Shown here: positions 52,722 through 61,980 of the stretch, piece after piece | Layout of the letters: every line of letters starts with the position of its first letter | Numbering within the stretch: position 1 is the first letter of the stretch | From: Ignavibacteriales bacterium | Lineage (GTDB): Bacteria > Bacteroidota > Ignavibacteria > Ignavibacteriales > Ignavibacteriaceae | Assembly (NCBI GenBank): GCA_016709765.1 | Contig: JADJMD010000013.1 | Span: forward strand, 496,001-560,000 | Direction of reading: 5' to 3' | DNA: 64,000 nucleotides | Notes under the pieces: model-generated | What the model saw: the letters and a program-made list of their open reading frames with translations, nothing else | The model's database searches: none | What the model was told of the DNA's origin: nothing | Program-made: the position numbers and the translations under genes

Positions 52722-54011
52722 TTATTTGAGCAGCAGCATTTTTTTCATTTGGACATTAGAACCAACCCTTAAGTTATAAACATAAACTCCACTGGGTAAG
52801 TTCGAAGCATTCCATTCTACTTCATAATTACCAGCAGCTTTAGATTCATTTATAAGAGTTGCAACTTCATTTCCAAGAATATCATAAATTTTAAGCTCAA
52901 CATTAGTTTGCTCTGGAAGTTTAAAACTTATTAAAGTAGAAGGATTAAATGGATTTGGATAATTTTGAGTTAAAATTTCTTTTGGAGAATCACTACAAAT
53001 AATTGGGTCTTGAATTGAAACTCTTTCATATATTGCTATTGTACCTTTTTGCCCTACAGCAAGTGCAGAGTTCCTATTGCAAAAATGTACCGAGTTTAAT
53101 TTACCAGCATATGTAGTAAAAACCTCGCTCCAGTGGCCACTAATTTCTTTAGATTCAAGAATCACTGATCGGTCTATTATATTATTATCAAGAGATGATC
53201 TTTTAGTACCAGCAATCACAAAAACATTATTATCTTTTTGACAAATACTATTAATATCATAGAATCTGCTAATTGAGCAATCTATCCATCTATATCTATC
53301 CTCCTCTTTACATATAAATAATGCTCCATTATCTCCAACAATAATCTTTAATCCTGTTGTTTTACAAACCTTAACTGAATTTAAATTAGAAGTGGTGAGT
53401 TTTCGGAAATACCAATTTTCACCCCGATCATTTGAGAACCCAACAAGACCTGCGTCACCTACGACAATCGCTTTATCTTTATCAAAACTGATTACTGAAT
53501 TGAATTTACCGGTAAGCATCGGTGATTTGTCTGTCCAGGTTAATCCGCCATCGTGAGTAACTAATATTGTAGCGTATGATAATGGAGATTCTGGTGTTAT
53601 TAAGTATTTATATCCCACCACAATTCCATTAAGCTCATTTGAAAATGATACATCTTTATTATAATAGTTTGAAGAAACAGATAATACCTCCGGGTCTCTC
53701 CAACGTGAAACTGTTTTTAATATCAACCCATTATCCCCTACAACAAATCCTGTATAGTCATCAATAAATTTCAATGAATTTAAGTTGGATTGAACACCTA
53801 GGTCGATTTTCATCCACGTGGATCCTCTGTTGTTGGTGGTAAGCATTATTCCGTTATCTCCCACCACGAATGCCTTTGTATCAGTTAGTTGAACTCCAGA
53901 ATTAAGATCTACTTTTACCGGAGCTTGAGCAAGTCTCCATTGTGCGCTGATACTTGATGTTAAAATAAGTATCGCCAATATTAAAACGAGTTTACCAAAT
54001 AAAGTCTTCAT
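52722..54011 (-). CDS. YCF48/BNR-type propeller protein with T9SS sorting domain
   Basis: 429 residues. A signal peptide ends near residue 22 (SSISAQW). Blades with repeated G-x-x-G-x-I/L-x-x-T/S motifs follow: FVVGDNGIMLTTNNRG, FVVGDNGLILKT, VVGDAGLVGFSNDRG, IIVGDNGALF, AVGQKGTIAIYE. This is the YCF48-like (Hcf136) propeller pattern. The C-terminal T9SS type A domain (NYPNPFNPSTLIS, SGVYVYNLRVG) completes it. Exported to the surface. The function of these propellers in this lineage is not known. A 234-bp spacer separates it from the hybrid regulator gene. Confidence 0.8.
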   Translation of the reverse strand: MKTLFGKLVLILAILILTSSISAQWRLAQAPVKVDLNSGVQLTDTKAFVVGDNGIMLTTNNRGSTWMKIDLGVQSNLNSLKFIDDYTGFVVGDNGLILKTVSRWRDPEVLSVSSNYYNKDVSFSNELNGIVVGYKYLITPESPLSYATILVTHDGGLTWTDKSPMLTGKFNSVISFDKDKAIVVGDAGLVGFSNDRGENWYFRKLTTSNLNSVKVCKTTGLKIIVGDNGALFICKEEDRYRWIDCSISRFYDINSICQKDNNVFVIAGTKRSSLDNNIIDRSVILESKEISGHWSEVFTTYAGKLNSVHFCNRNSALAVGQKGTIAIYERVSIQDPIICSDSPKEILTQNYPNPFNPSTLISFKLPEQTNVELKIYDILGNEVATLINESKAAGNYEVEWNASNLPSGVYVYNLRVGSNVQMKKMLLLK

Positions 54012-54245
54012 AGAACCTCCTAAATGATTTAATGATTATTTATTTTTCATTGGGTTTTATAACCAATGAATTTTTATTTTTTTTATTATTTATTGATTAA
54101 AAGAACTGGTGCAAATAAACAACAAAAGGCCGGCGGCTACCTATAAGGTATGTTTCAAATGATATAAACTATGTTGCAAAATCTGGAAGAGACTAAATTT
54201 TAATAAAAAAAGGTTGGGCGAAAAGATTTTTTGAGGCGGAAATTT

Positions 54246-57200
54246 TTACTTCACAATTTCGCTTGGTGCATAACCGTATTCTTCTTTAAAACAATGGGCA
54301 AAATATGAAGGACTTCCAAATCCAACAGAATATGCAATTTCTGAAATATTTGCCTCACGATTTTGCAACATAACTTTAGCTTTTGCTAATCTTACAGACC
54401 TTAAATAAACGCTGCACGATTTACCTGTTAAAGCTTTAATTTTTCTAAACATTTGAGAACGGCTCATTCCAACTTCGTTACCAAAATTCTCAATTGTAAA
54501 TTCTTCTTCAGAAATATGTTCTTCTATTACTTTTAACATTCGATCCATAAACTGAACATCTATTCCTTTCAGTTTATATTTTGATTTTGGAACAGCCATT
54601 ATTTTATCAGTACTGTATGTTTCCTGCAGTTTTTTTCTAAGATTAATCAGATTTTTTATTCTGATATGAAGTTCTTTCGCATCGAATGGTTTTGTAAGGT
54701 AATCATCTGCTCCTGTTTCTAATCCTTCAATTTTATTTTTTTGTCCTGATTTTGCTGTTAGTAAAATAATTGGAATATGACTTGTCTTCTGATCTGATTT
54801 TAACCTGCGCGTCATATCATTACCATCCATAATGGGCATCATCACATCACTAATAATTAAATCGGGAATAATTTCCACAGCTTTTTTAAGACCCTCTTCT
54901 CCGTTTTCAGCTTCTTCAAAATGATAATCATTGCCAAGTGAATCTTTAATAAATTCTCTTACATCATCATTATCCTCAACTACAAGAATTATATTTTTAT
55001 TAAAATGATTGTTTTCTTCGAAGTGGCTATCAACCGATGATCGAATAAACTCACTTTTATCAATAACTAATTTTTCAGTTTCATATTTATTTTCTGGTTC
55101 AACAATCTCATTTGGATCGAGATGCTCTTTACCAAGGGGAAGTATTATTTTAAACTCAGTCCAATCACCTAGTTTACTATCAACAGATATAAAACCGTGG
55201 TGAAGTTCCACCAGTTCTTTAACTAACGCTAATCCGATGCCAGTACCTTCATGTTCTCGAGTATGGCCACTATTAACCTGATAAAAACGATCAAATACTT
55301 TAGGAAGTTCACGTTCTGATATTCCAATTCCGGTATCTCTAACTTTTATTTCAACATTTTTTTCATCAATCTTTACAACTGATACGGATATCTCATTTCC
55401 GTTAGGGGTGAATTTGAATGCATTGGATAATAAATTTTTAAGGATCGTATCCAATTTTTCTCTCTCAAAATACATCATCAATTCATCTGTAGAGTAATTA
55501 AGGTTAAGTTTAATTGAATTCATAGTGGCAAGTGATTCAAATGACATAACCATACCTTTTAGAAACGGAATTATGTTTTGTTTTGAAGTGATTAGTTTAA
55601 GTCTACCAGAATCAATCTTAGAAAGATCTAATAATTGATTAATAAGGTTGAGCATATTGTTTGCATTCTTCTTTATAAGTTTTGCATTTTTTGTTATCAC
55701 TTCACTCAAATTAGAAGAGAGAATTTGTTCTACCGGTCCAAGTATTAATGTTAGCGGTGTTCTAAACTCGTGAGATATATTTGCAAAAAATCTGGATTTT
55801 ATTCTGTCTATTTCTTCCAGTTTTTCTGCGTGCTCATGTTCCAATTCCAGTTGGTGTCTAAGACGCTGTCGTTTTAAATCATATGTTCTAATTAAATATA
55901 AAAAAAGTATTAAAATGATTCCGTAAGCAGTTAATGCCCAGCCAGTTTTCCACCATGGTGGATGAATATTAATAAGAAGGCTTCTTCCTGGTTCATTCCA
56001 AATACCATCTGAATTTGTACTCTTAATTTTGAATATGTAAACAGCTGGACTAAGATCAGTATACGTTGCAAATCGTCTATCTGAATTTACATAAGTCCAA
56101 TCTTTATCAAATCCTTCCATCTTGTAAGCATAACGAATGTTTTGCGGAACACTAAAATCCAAAGCAGCAAATTCTATTGAAAAAACATAATCTTCGCGTG
56201 TTAATTGAAGTTCATTAGTTTGATTTAAAGCGTTTGTCAAAATTGTGCGCTTTAATCTGGTATCATAACCAATTTGAACATTTTTATTAAACAGCGATAA
56301 GTTTGTTAGAATTATTGGCGGTTTAAAATCGGAATCTTTAATCTCTCTGGGATTGAATGAATTGAATCCATTTATTCCACCAAAATACATGTTGCCGATT
56401 TTACCTTCATAACAGGCCCATTGATTGAACTCATCAGATTGAAGTCCATCAGCCTTAGTGTAATTTCTAAAACTACCTTGAATAGAGTTAAACCTTGATA
56501 ATCCTTTGTTTGTACTTATCCAAAGGTTTCCAGAATTATCTTCCAACATTCCGTAAATTGTATTATTGGGTAAGCCATCAGATTCTGTAATTCTTTTAAA
56601 CTTTCCTGATAGAGGATCTAACTTGTTCAATCCATTTGATGTACCAATCCATATAGAACCATCTTTGCTTATTAAAATTGAAGATACAATATTATCACAG
56701 ATGCTTTCTATATCACCGGGAATGTTATAGTACCATTTTGATTTACCTGATTTCCTATCATAAATAAATAAGCCATTGCTGTAAGTACCAATCCATATTA
56801 TTCCGTTTTTATCTTCGTACAAAGTATAAATGCCTGCTGATGTGATGTCATCGGGTTCATCAGGATTGTATTTGATTTTTGTGAATGTGTTTTTCTTTTT
56901 ATCATACTTTATTAAACCTGCACCAAAAGTTCCTATTAGCAGATCACCATTTTTATCTTCAATTAAAACTGATACCTGGTCTATCGGCAGACTGTTACTA
57001 TCTAACGGGTTGTTATGGTAGCGTATAAATCCATTACTCTTTTTATCGAATCTACAAAAACCATAACCGTCCGTAACAATCCAGAGATTACCATCTCTGT
57101 CTTCTTTAATATCTGAAACACCATCTGAAGTTATGCTGTATTTATTATTTGGATTATGTACGTAATTTGTAAAGTCGCCGCTTTTCATATCAAGCCGGTT

Positions 57201-58367
57201 CAATCCATTAAGTTCTGTTCCTATCCATAAAATTCCGTTTCTATCTTCGCATATTGAAGTAACGCTATTACCGCTTAAGCTGTTCGGATTTTGGGGTTCG
57301 TGTTTATAATGCTTAAACTTTTTATCATTAATAATTTTATTAATGCCGTTTGTCCAGGTCGCAAGCCAAATCAATCCTCTATTGTCTTTGTAAATATCCT
57401 GAACCATATTATCCCCTATACTTTCAGGATCCGCGGAATTATGATGGTAAGAGACAAATTTGTTTGTGTTAGGGTCTAAAATTATTAGACCATTTTCGTA
57501 TGTACCTAATAGTAAATTGCCCGAATCATCCTCACCAACTGATAGAACAAAATCCGTAGGAATGTAGTGATGCCCGCCACTCTTTTTGTAAACTATGAAT
57601 TTATTCTCTTTCTCATCAAACTTGTTTAATCCGCCACCATATGTTCCCAGCCATAAAACACCTGAAGCATCTTTGAATAGACAATTAATAAAATTTTCAC
57701 TAATACTATAAGGGTTGTTTTCATCAGGTTGATAATGGTAAAATTTATTTTGAGATATATCAAATTTGGTAAGTCCGCCACTTTTAGTACCTATCCAAAG
57801 AACATTAATTTTATCATCATAAATTAATGATGAAATGATACTGGAACTTAATGAGTTTTGATCTGAAGTATCCTGAAAGTAGCGTATGAACTTATTGTTT
57901 TTTTTATCAAACTTATTTAATCCGTTTGCGGTGCCAACCCAGAGATAACTATTTTTATCCTCACAGATTGCATAAACTTTATTATTGCTCAATGATTTTT
58001 GGTTGTTTTCTTTACTAACAAATCGAGTGAATGTTTCTTTATCACGATCAAATTTGTTTAATCCTCCATCAAAAGTTCCTATCCAAAGTGTCCCGGTCCT
58101 ATCTTCAAATATGGAATAAACAGGATTGGCACCAATGCTAGTAGTATTATCCGGGTTATGTTTAAATACTTTAAAATTATAACCATCGTATCTATTTAAT
58201 CCTTCATAGGTGCCAATCCATAAAAAGCCCTTTCGGTCCTGGGTAATGCGTGTAACTGTATTCGCAGAAAGTCCTTCCTCAGAAGTGATGTGCTGGAAAT
58301 TGAGATCTGTATTCTGAGCAAAAATGCCAACATTCGATATCCAAAATAAAAGAAATAATATTTTCAC
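54246..58367 (-). CDS. Hybrid two-component regulator (periplasmic propeller, kinase, receiver, AraC)
   Basis: 1,373 residues. A signal peptide (1-17), two seven-bladed Reg_prop propellers (about 25-700, blades like ICEDRNGILWIGTELNGLNR), a Y_Y_Y domain (about 735-800), one membrane helix (about 803-825), HisKA with His866 in FANISHEFRTPL, HATPase (about 965-1080, GTGIGLAL), a receiver starting near 1125 with Asp1174, and a C-terminal AraC helix-turn-helix (about 1270-1373). It senses a periplasmic ligand, usually a glycan breakdown product in Bacteroidota, and switches on nearby genes. No polysaccharide locus is adjacent, so its ligand is unclear. A 4-bp overlap couples it to orf151. Confidence 0.92.
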   Translation of the reverse strand: MKILFLLFWISNVGIFAQNTDLNFQHITSEEGLSANTVTRITQDRKGFLWIGTYEGLNRYDGYNFKVFKHNPDNTTSIGANPVYSIFEDRTGTLWIGTFDGGLNKFDRDKETFTRFVSKENNQKSLSNNKVYAICEDKNSYLWVGTANGLNKFDKKNNKFIRYFQDTSDQNSLSSSIISSLIYDDKINVLWIGTKSGGLTKFDISQNKFYHYQPDENNPYSISENFINCLFKDASGVLWLGTYGGGLNKFDEKENKFIVYKKSGGHHYIPTDFVLSVGEDDSGNLLLGTYENGLIILDPNTNKFVSYHHNSADPESIGDNMVQDIYKDNRGLIWLATWTNGINKIINDKKFKHYKHEPQNPNSLSGNSVTSICEDRNGILWIGTELNGLNRLDMKSGDFTNYVHNPNNKYSITSDGVSDIKEDRDGNLWIVTDGYGFCRFDKKSNGFIRYHNNPLDSNSLPIDQVSVLIEDKNGDLLIGTFGAGLIKYDKKKNTFTKIKYNPDEPDDITSAGIYTLYEDKNGIIWIGTYSNGLFIYDRKSGKSKWYYNIPGDIESICDNIVSSILISKDGSIWIGTSNGLNKLDPLSGKFKRITESDGLPNNTIYGMLEDNSGNLWISTNKGLSRFNSIQGSFRNYTKADGLQSDEFNQWACYEGKIGNMYFGGINGFNSFNPREIKDSDFKPPIILTNLSLFNKNVQIGYDTRLKRTILTNALNQTNELQLTREDYVFSIEFAALDFSVPQNIRYAYKMEGFDKDWTYVNSDRRFATYTDLSPAVYIFKIKSTNSDGIWNEPGRSLLINIHPPWWKTGWALTAYGIILILFLYLIRTYDLKRQRLRHQLELEHEHAEKLEEIDRIKSRFFANISHEFRTPLTLILGPVEQILSSNLSEVITKNAKLIKKNANNMLNLINQLLDLSKIDSGRLKLITSKQNIIPFLKGMVMSFESLATMNSIKLNLNYSTDELMMYFEREKLDTILKNLLSNAFKFTPNGNEISVSVVKIDEKNVEIKVRDTGIGISERELPKVFDRFYQVNSGHTREHEGTGIGLALVKELVELHHGFISVDSKLGDWTEFKIILPLGKEHLDPNEIVEPENKYETEKLVIDKSEFIRSSVDSHFEENNHFNKNIILVVEDNDDVREFIKDSLGNDYHFEEAENGEEGLKKAVEIIPDLIISDVMMPIMDGNDMTRRLKSDQKTSHIPIILLTAKSGQKNKIEGLETGADDYLTKPFDAKELHIRIKNLINLRKKLQETYSTDKIMAVPKSKYKLKGIDVQFMDRMLKVIEEHISEEEFTIENFGNEVGMSRSQMFRKIKALTGKSCSVYLRSVRLAKAKVMLQNREANISEIAYSVGFGSPSYFAHCFKEEYGYAPSEIVK

Positions 58368-58819
58368 TTGATTTTAAAGTCGTGAAGTAAATCTTTCGTT
58401 ATAACCAGTTTCTTTACTTTGTTGCTTATCATTGACTGAATTCTATCCACAGTCATTCCAGCTCTAATAACTATTATCTTTTTGGGCGCTTCAAGAGGAG
58501 GCGGTGGAACAGGTAAACTATAATCCCCATTAACAGATACCTCTTCACAACTAAGGCAACTAGCCTCAAATATTGCTCCTTCATGTGGAGCTAAATTAAC
58601 GTTTATGATTTCAGATGCTCCTTGCTTTACAATAATTTCCGAATGATCAAAATCTCCATCAGAAACAAAAAGTAGAATTCTCCAGTCAGCTCCAACAGCA
58701 TTAAAAATCAGTTCATCGCCAGATGTTACTGTTAAATCCACATCATCAAATGAATTTCCATTATACAGAATTTCATTGTCGTTATATTTATTGTGTTGTA
58801 ATGTAATTTGAAAACGCAT
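58364..58819 (-). CDS. Small protein coupled to the hybrid regulator, unknown function
   Basis: 151 residues, no leader or membrane helix. The N-terminal 85 residues are beta-rich (RFQITLQHNKYNDNEI, GDELIFNAVGADWRILLFVS) with the cysteine pair CLSCEE near 92. A Pro-rich linker PVPPPPLEAP comes next, then a short helical tail (KKIIVIRAGMTVDRIQSMI). SD AGGAGGG is strong. It overlaps the hybrid regulator start by 4 bp and is made with it. Two folds joined by a linker suggest a binding module. A resemblance to cupredoxin-type sandwiches is only by strand pattern. No homologue recognised. Confidence 0.65.
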   Translation of the reverse strand: MRFQITLQHNKYNDNEILYNGNSFDDVDLTVTSGDELIFNAVGADWRILLFVSDGDFDHSEIIVKQGASEIINVNLAPHEGAIFEASCLSCEEVSVNGDYSLPVPPPPLEAPKKIIVIRAGMTVDRIQSMISNKVKKLVITKDLLHDFKIK

Positions 58820-59123
58820 TTCCCTGCCCTCCTAAATAAATAAAAAAATAGTTAATTAGAAAAAGTATTAATAGTTATTATTTTTTTCGGTAAAGAATTT
58901 GAAAAAAGGTTTGGTGCTATATTCTGCGTGGTTTGAAAAGTCTGAAATCAAATCTTCTCTCAATGGTCGGATTAGTTCTGCTTTTCTATTTGAAACGTAA
59001 TGCAGAAATGTTTCAGAGTCAAGAACTTTCGATTGCGGTTTGTGAAAAGTTAGCAATTACAAAGCAAACGCTTTCAGATTTTTCTAAAAGCATTTTTATA
59101 CATTAAAATATATTCACTAAAAA
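58820..59123. other. 304-bp spacer with no confident gene
   Basis: Frames of 40-60 codons are open on both strands. One is on the minus strand at 58868-59056, beginning with TTG and lacking an ATG. A plus-strand frame is bounded by ATG near 58961. Neither has a ribosome site, and neither resembles a known protein. It may hold a decayed gene. Confidence 0.4.
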
Positions 59124-60785
59124 TTATTTTAGAAACATCATCTTCTTTGTTTCTAAATAATTACCCAATCTTAATTGGTAGAAATAAATTCCTGATGAAA
59201 GACTTGAAGCATTAAAATTAATCTCATAATTACCTGCAGTTTTATATTCATTTACAGGAGTTGCAACTTCATTTCCTAACACATCATAAATAATTAAACT
59301 TACATTATCGTTTGATGGTAACTGATAACCTATAATAGTAGATGGATTAAATGGATTTGGATAGTTTTGCTCTAAAGAAAATACTAATGGTGATGATATC
59401 TCATCTTTAACATCTACGGCATTATCTTTTCCAAAACCGATTAGAGCAATTGATTTCATTCCAGCATTTGAAAATACATTAAGTTGTGCATTATAGTTTC
59501 TTATGCTATCCGGATTAAACTGCAAAGATACTTTTGAATAAGAATATGGCTCGATAGAAATATTATTCGCAGCAATTGTAAATCTTGGATCAGAAATCGA
59601 AATTGAATCAACAACTAATAGAGCGCTTCCGCTATTTGCAATATATATTTGTCTTGATGTAGAATGATTAACCAAAGTAGAATCACAAATTACTTTCAGA
59701 GGCAAAACATCTATCTGAGCAAAAATAGGGTGAGAATTATTTGTAATAAAACTATAAATCCTATCAACAAATTCTGGGTGATCTATAAATGGATTCCTTT
59801 TTGATTGCAACAACGCAATTGCATTATTTCGATTTGATTCAACAACACCAACCGGATCAAGTTTATTCCATTCTCTAAAAACGCTTTCTTGAGTTGCGTT
59901 TAAAAAATTACCATAATTAACTGGATAACGGGTAATAAAATAAAACATAGAACGACTTACATCACCCTTGTGAACATCGCGCGGTTCAAATACTATTTCA
60001 TTCAAACTATTTCGCCCAAGTTTACTTCCTCCAACTTGCCAGGTAATACTTGAAACAACTTTTCCGAAAGGATTATTGTCTCGCTTAGAATTTGCTGTAA
60101 TATCAGTTGGGTATAAATGATAAAGATCCGATTTCATCGGTTCGTTTGAACCAAAATTAGATTGCGGCCAAGTGTGCTCAGTATTAAAGTTATAATTGGT
60201 TCCTTGAGCATCTGTTCTGCTGGTGTAGCCTACCGCAAGTCTTCCTGTGTAAACGCATTCAAGTGTATTTTGCGTTGCACCCTGCCCATTAACTTTTTGA
60301 TTATCAAATTCCATAAACATTTTATCGCGAGCTAAGTCATATCCAAGAGAGGTGTGACCGCTTACTAGTTGAGTTAAAACGGTTTTAAGTTGAGCATCAT
60401 AGAGATTAAAAGTAGTTGCATCATAAATATCGCCAAATTTTCCAGATCCTGACAATCGAACAACGGAACCCACGCTACTATCATCACTTGTAAGAAAAAT
60501 TAAATCTTCATCTATAACATTTTGATTTGGCTTATACTTTATCCAAACAACTAAGCTATCATCTCCTGGAATCGAAAGAAGAGTATCCGATATACTGTAA
60601 ACACTTTTTGTGTTAATAATTTTAATATCCGCTAATTGGGTATTATTGTTATGTATATAAACATAAAAACTATCTGCACTTGAAGTAAATATTTGAGGGA
60701 AAGTAATTGAGTCTGCACTAATAGAAACTTGTGCATTTAATTTAAGTGTGATGAGAAGCGCAGCAATTAAAAATTTTTTGTACAT
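59124..60785 (-). CDS. T9SS-secreted endonuclease I
   Basis: 553 residues. A signal peptide ends near 18 (LKLNAQ). A beta-sandwich of the Hydin/ASPM type follows (about 22-115). The endonuclease I domain covers about 125-340, with NTEHTWPQS (His204) and TANSKRDNNPFG, and ASN residues for the Mg2+ site. A second sandwich region (about 355-445) precedes the T9SS type A domain (LEQNYPNPFNPST, KKMMFLK). It should cleave extracellular DNA or RNA for nutrition, a possible phosphate source. Confidence 0.9.
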   Translation of the reverse strand: MYKKFLIAALLITLKLNAQVSISADSITFPQIFTSSADSFYVYIHNNNTQLADIKIINTKSVYSISDTLLSIPGDDSLVVWIKYKPNQNVIDEDLIFLTSDDSSVGSVVRLSGSGKFGDIYDATTFNLYDAQLKTVLTQLVSGHTSLGYDLARDKMFMEFDNQKVNGQGATQNTLECVYTGRLAVGYTSRTDAQGTNYNFNTEHTWPQSNFGSNEPMKSDLYHLYPTDITANSKRDNNPFGKVVSSITWQVGGSKLGRNSLNEIVFEPRDVHKGDVSRSMFYFITRYPVNYGNFLNATQESVFREWNKLDPVGVVESNRNNAIALLQSKRNPFIDHPEFVDRIYSFITNNSHPIFAQIDVLPLKVICDSTLVNHSTSRQIYIANSGSALLVVDSISISDPRFTIAANNISIEPYSYSKVSLQFNPDSIRNYNAQLNVFSNAGMKSIALIGFGKDNAVDVKDEISSPLVFSLEQNYPNPFNPSTIIGYQLPSNDNVSLIIYDVLGNEVATPVNEYKTAGNYEINFNASSLSSGIYFYQLRLGNYLETKKMMFLK

Positions 60786-60851
60786 AATTACATTACTTTT
60801 TTAGTTAATAAATCGGGTCGAAATTTACAATATAATTTTACAATAATAACT

Positions 60852-61241
60852 CTATTCTGATGAAATAATTGCAGTTGCTTCAATTTCTATAAGCATATCT
60901 GGATCAACTAACGATTTAACTTCAACCATTGTAGATGCAGGTTTAATATTCTTAAAAAACTCACCATGACCTTTGCCAATTTCCTCCCACCGTTTAATAT
61001 CCGTAACAAACATTCTGGTTCTAACAACATCATTTAAAGAAGCGCCAGCTTCAATTAAAATCTTTTCAATCTTATTGATAATAAACTTTGTTTGAACATA
61101 TGCATCATTTACGCCAATTATTTTCCCATCTTCAACCGCTGTTGTTCCTGCTACTTCAATTACATTCCCAACTTTTACTGCACGTGAGTATCCAACAATA
61201 TCTTCCCACTTTGCATATGATGAAAAATTTTTTCGATTCAT
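60852..61241 (-). CDS. RidA-family (YjgF) enamine/imine deaminase
   Basis: 129 residues, standard length. Family signatures include AGTTAVEDGKIIG, KIEKILIEAGASLNDVVRTRMFV and MLIEIEATAII near the end. The catalytic Arg lies in the VVRTRMFV segment. It hydrolyses reactive enamine or imine intermediates. Its start overlaps the stop of alkD by 4 bp. Confidence 0.85.
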   Translation of the reverse strand: MNRKNFSSYAKWEDIVGYSRAVKVGNVIEVAGTTAVEDGKIIGVNDAYVQTKFIINKIEKILIEAGASLNDVVRTRMFVTDIKRWEEIGKGHGEFFKNIKPASTMVEVKSLVDPDMLIEIEATAIISSE

Positions 61242-61942
61242 ATTTTCCCCAACAAATAACTTTTACGCTTCTTTTCAGGAAATTTTTCAATTGCATAGCG
61301 AAGCATTGTTCGTGGCATTGTTTTGTAGTGCTTCTTCAGAAATTCTTCTTCCAATTCCATATCACGGTTCCCCACTTCGCGCAGCATCCAGCCAACTGCT
61401 TTATGAATTAAATCATTTTTATCATTCAACAGTATTTCAGATATGTTAAAAGTGTCTTCGAACCAATGCTGCCGCAAAAATGTAAACGTTGATAAAATTG
61501 CAATTCGTTTTTCCCACAAATCTTTTGAGTGTGCGAATTTGTAAAGCAGGCTTTTGTCTTTATCAATAAGATATTGTCCTACAATTTTGGGAGCAGATAG
61601 ATCAACTAAATCCCAGTTGTTGATTCCTTTTCTGTTTTTAATATAAAAATTATAAATAGTCTTCTGCTTCTTTTCATCAGTTTTTTGAAATTTCTCAACA
61701 AGAATAAAAGCAGCTATCAGCCTTTCTTCGTGCACTTTAGAATTAATTAATACCCCTAAATCATCAAGCGATAAATCATTAAATCGTTTAGCAATTATTC
61801 TCTGAACCGGAACCTTAATTCCATAAAATACATCACCTTCCCCATATTCACCTTTATCGGTTTTAAAAAATCTCTGCAGTATAATAGATTGAGTTAGATT
61901 TTTTTGTTTTAATATTTCTTTTCTAATTTCTGATAAACTCAC
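61238..61942 (-). CDS. AlkD-type DNA alkylation repair protein
   Basis: 234 residues of HEAT-like helical repeats, matching the AlkD/AlkC superfamily: YGIKVPVQRIIAKRF, WDLVDLSAPKIVGQYL, AHSKDLWEKRIAILSTF and LIHKAVGWMLREVG. AlkD removes positively charged alkylated bases such as 3-methyladenine without base flipping. It is coupled to RidA by a 4-bp overlap. Confidence 0.9.
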   Translation of the reverse strand: MSLSEIRKEILKQKNLTQSIILQRFFKTDKGEYGEGDVFYGIKVPVQRIIAKRFNDLSLDDLGVLINSKVHEERLIAAFILVEKFQKTDEKKQKTIYNFYIKNRKGINNWDLVDLSAPKIVGQYLIDKDKSLLYKFAHSKDLWEKRIAILSTFTFLRQHWFEDTFNISEILLNDKNDLIHKAVGWMLREVGNRDMELEEEFLKKHYKTMPRTMLRYAIEKFPEKKRKSYLLGKI

Positions 61943-61980
61943 TAAAAGATTTCTCCCTTCGGTCGAAATAATTGAATATT

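Noticed and set aside
58868..59056. 62-codon gene on the minus strand
   Set aside because: It begins with TTG, directly after a stop, without a ribosome site; the opposite strand is equally open.
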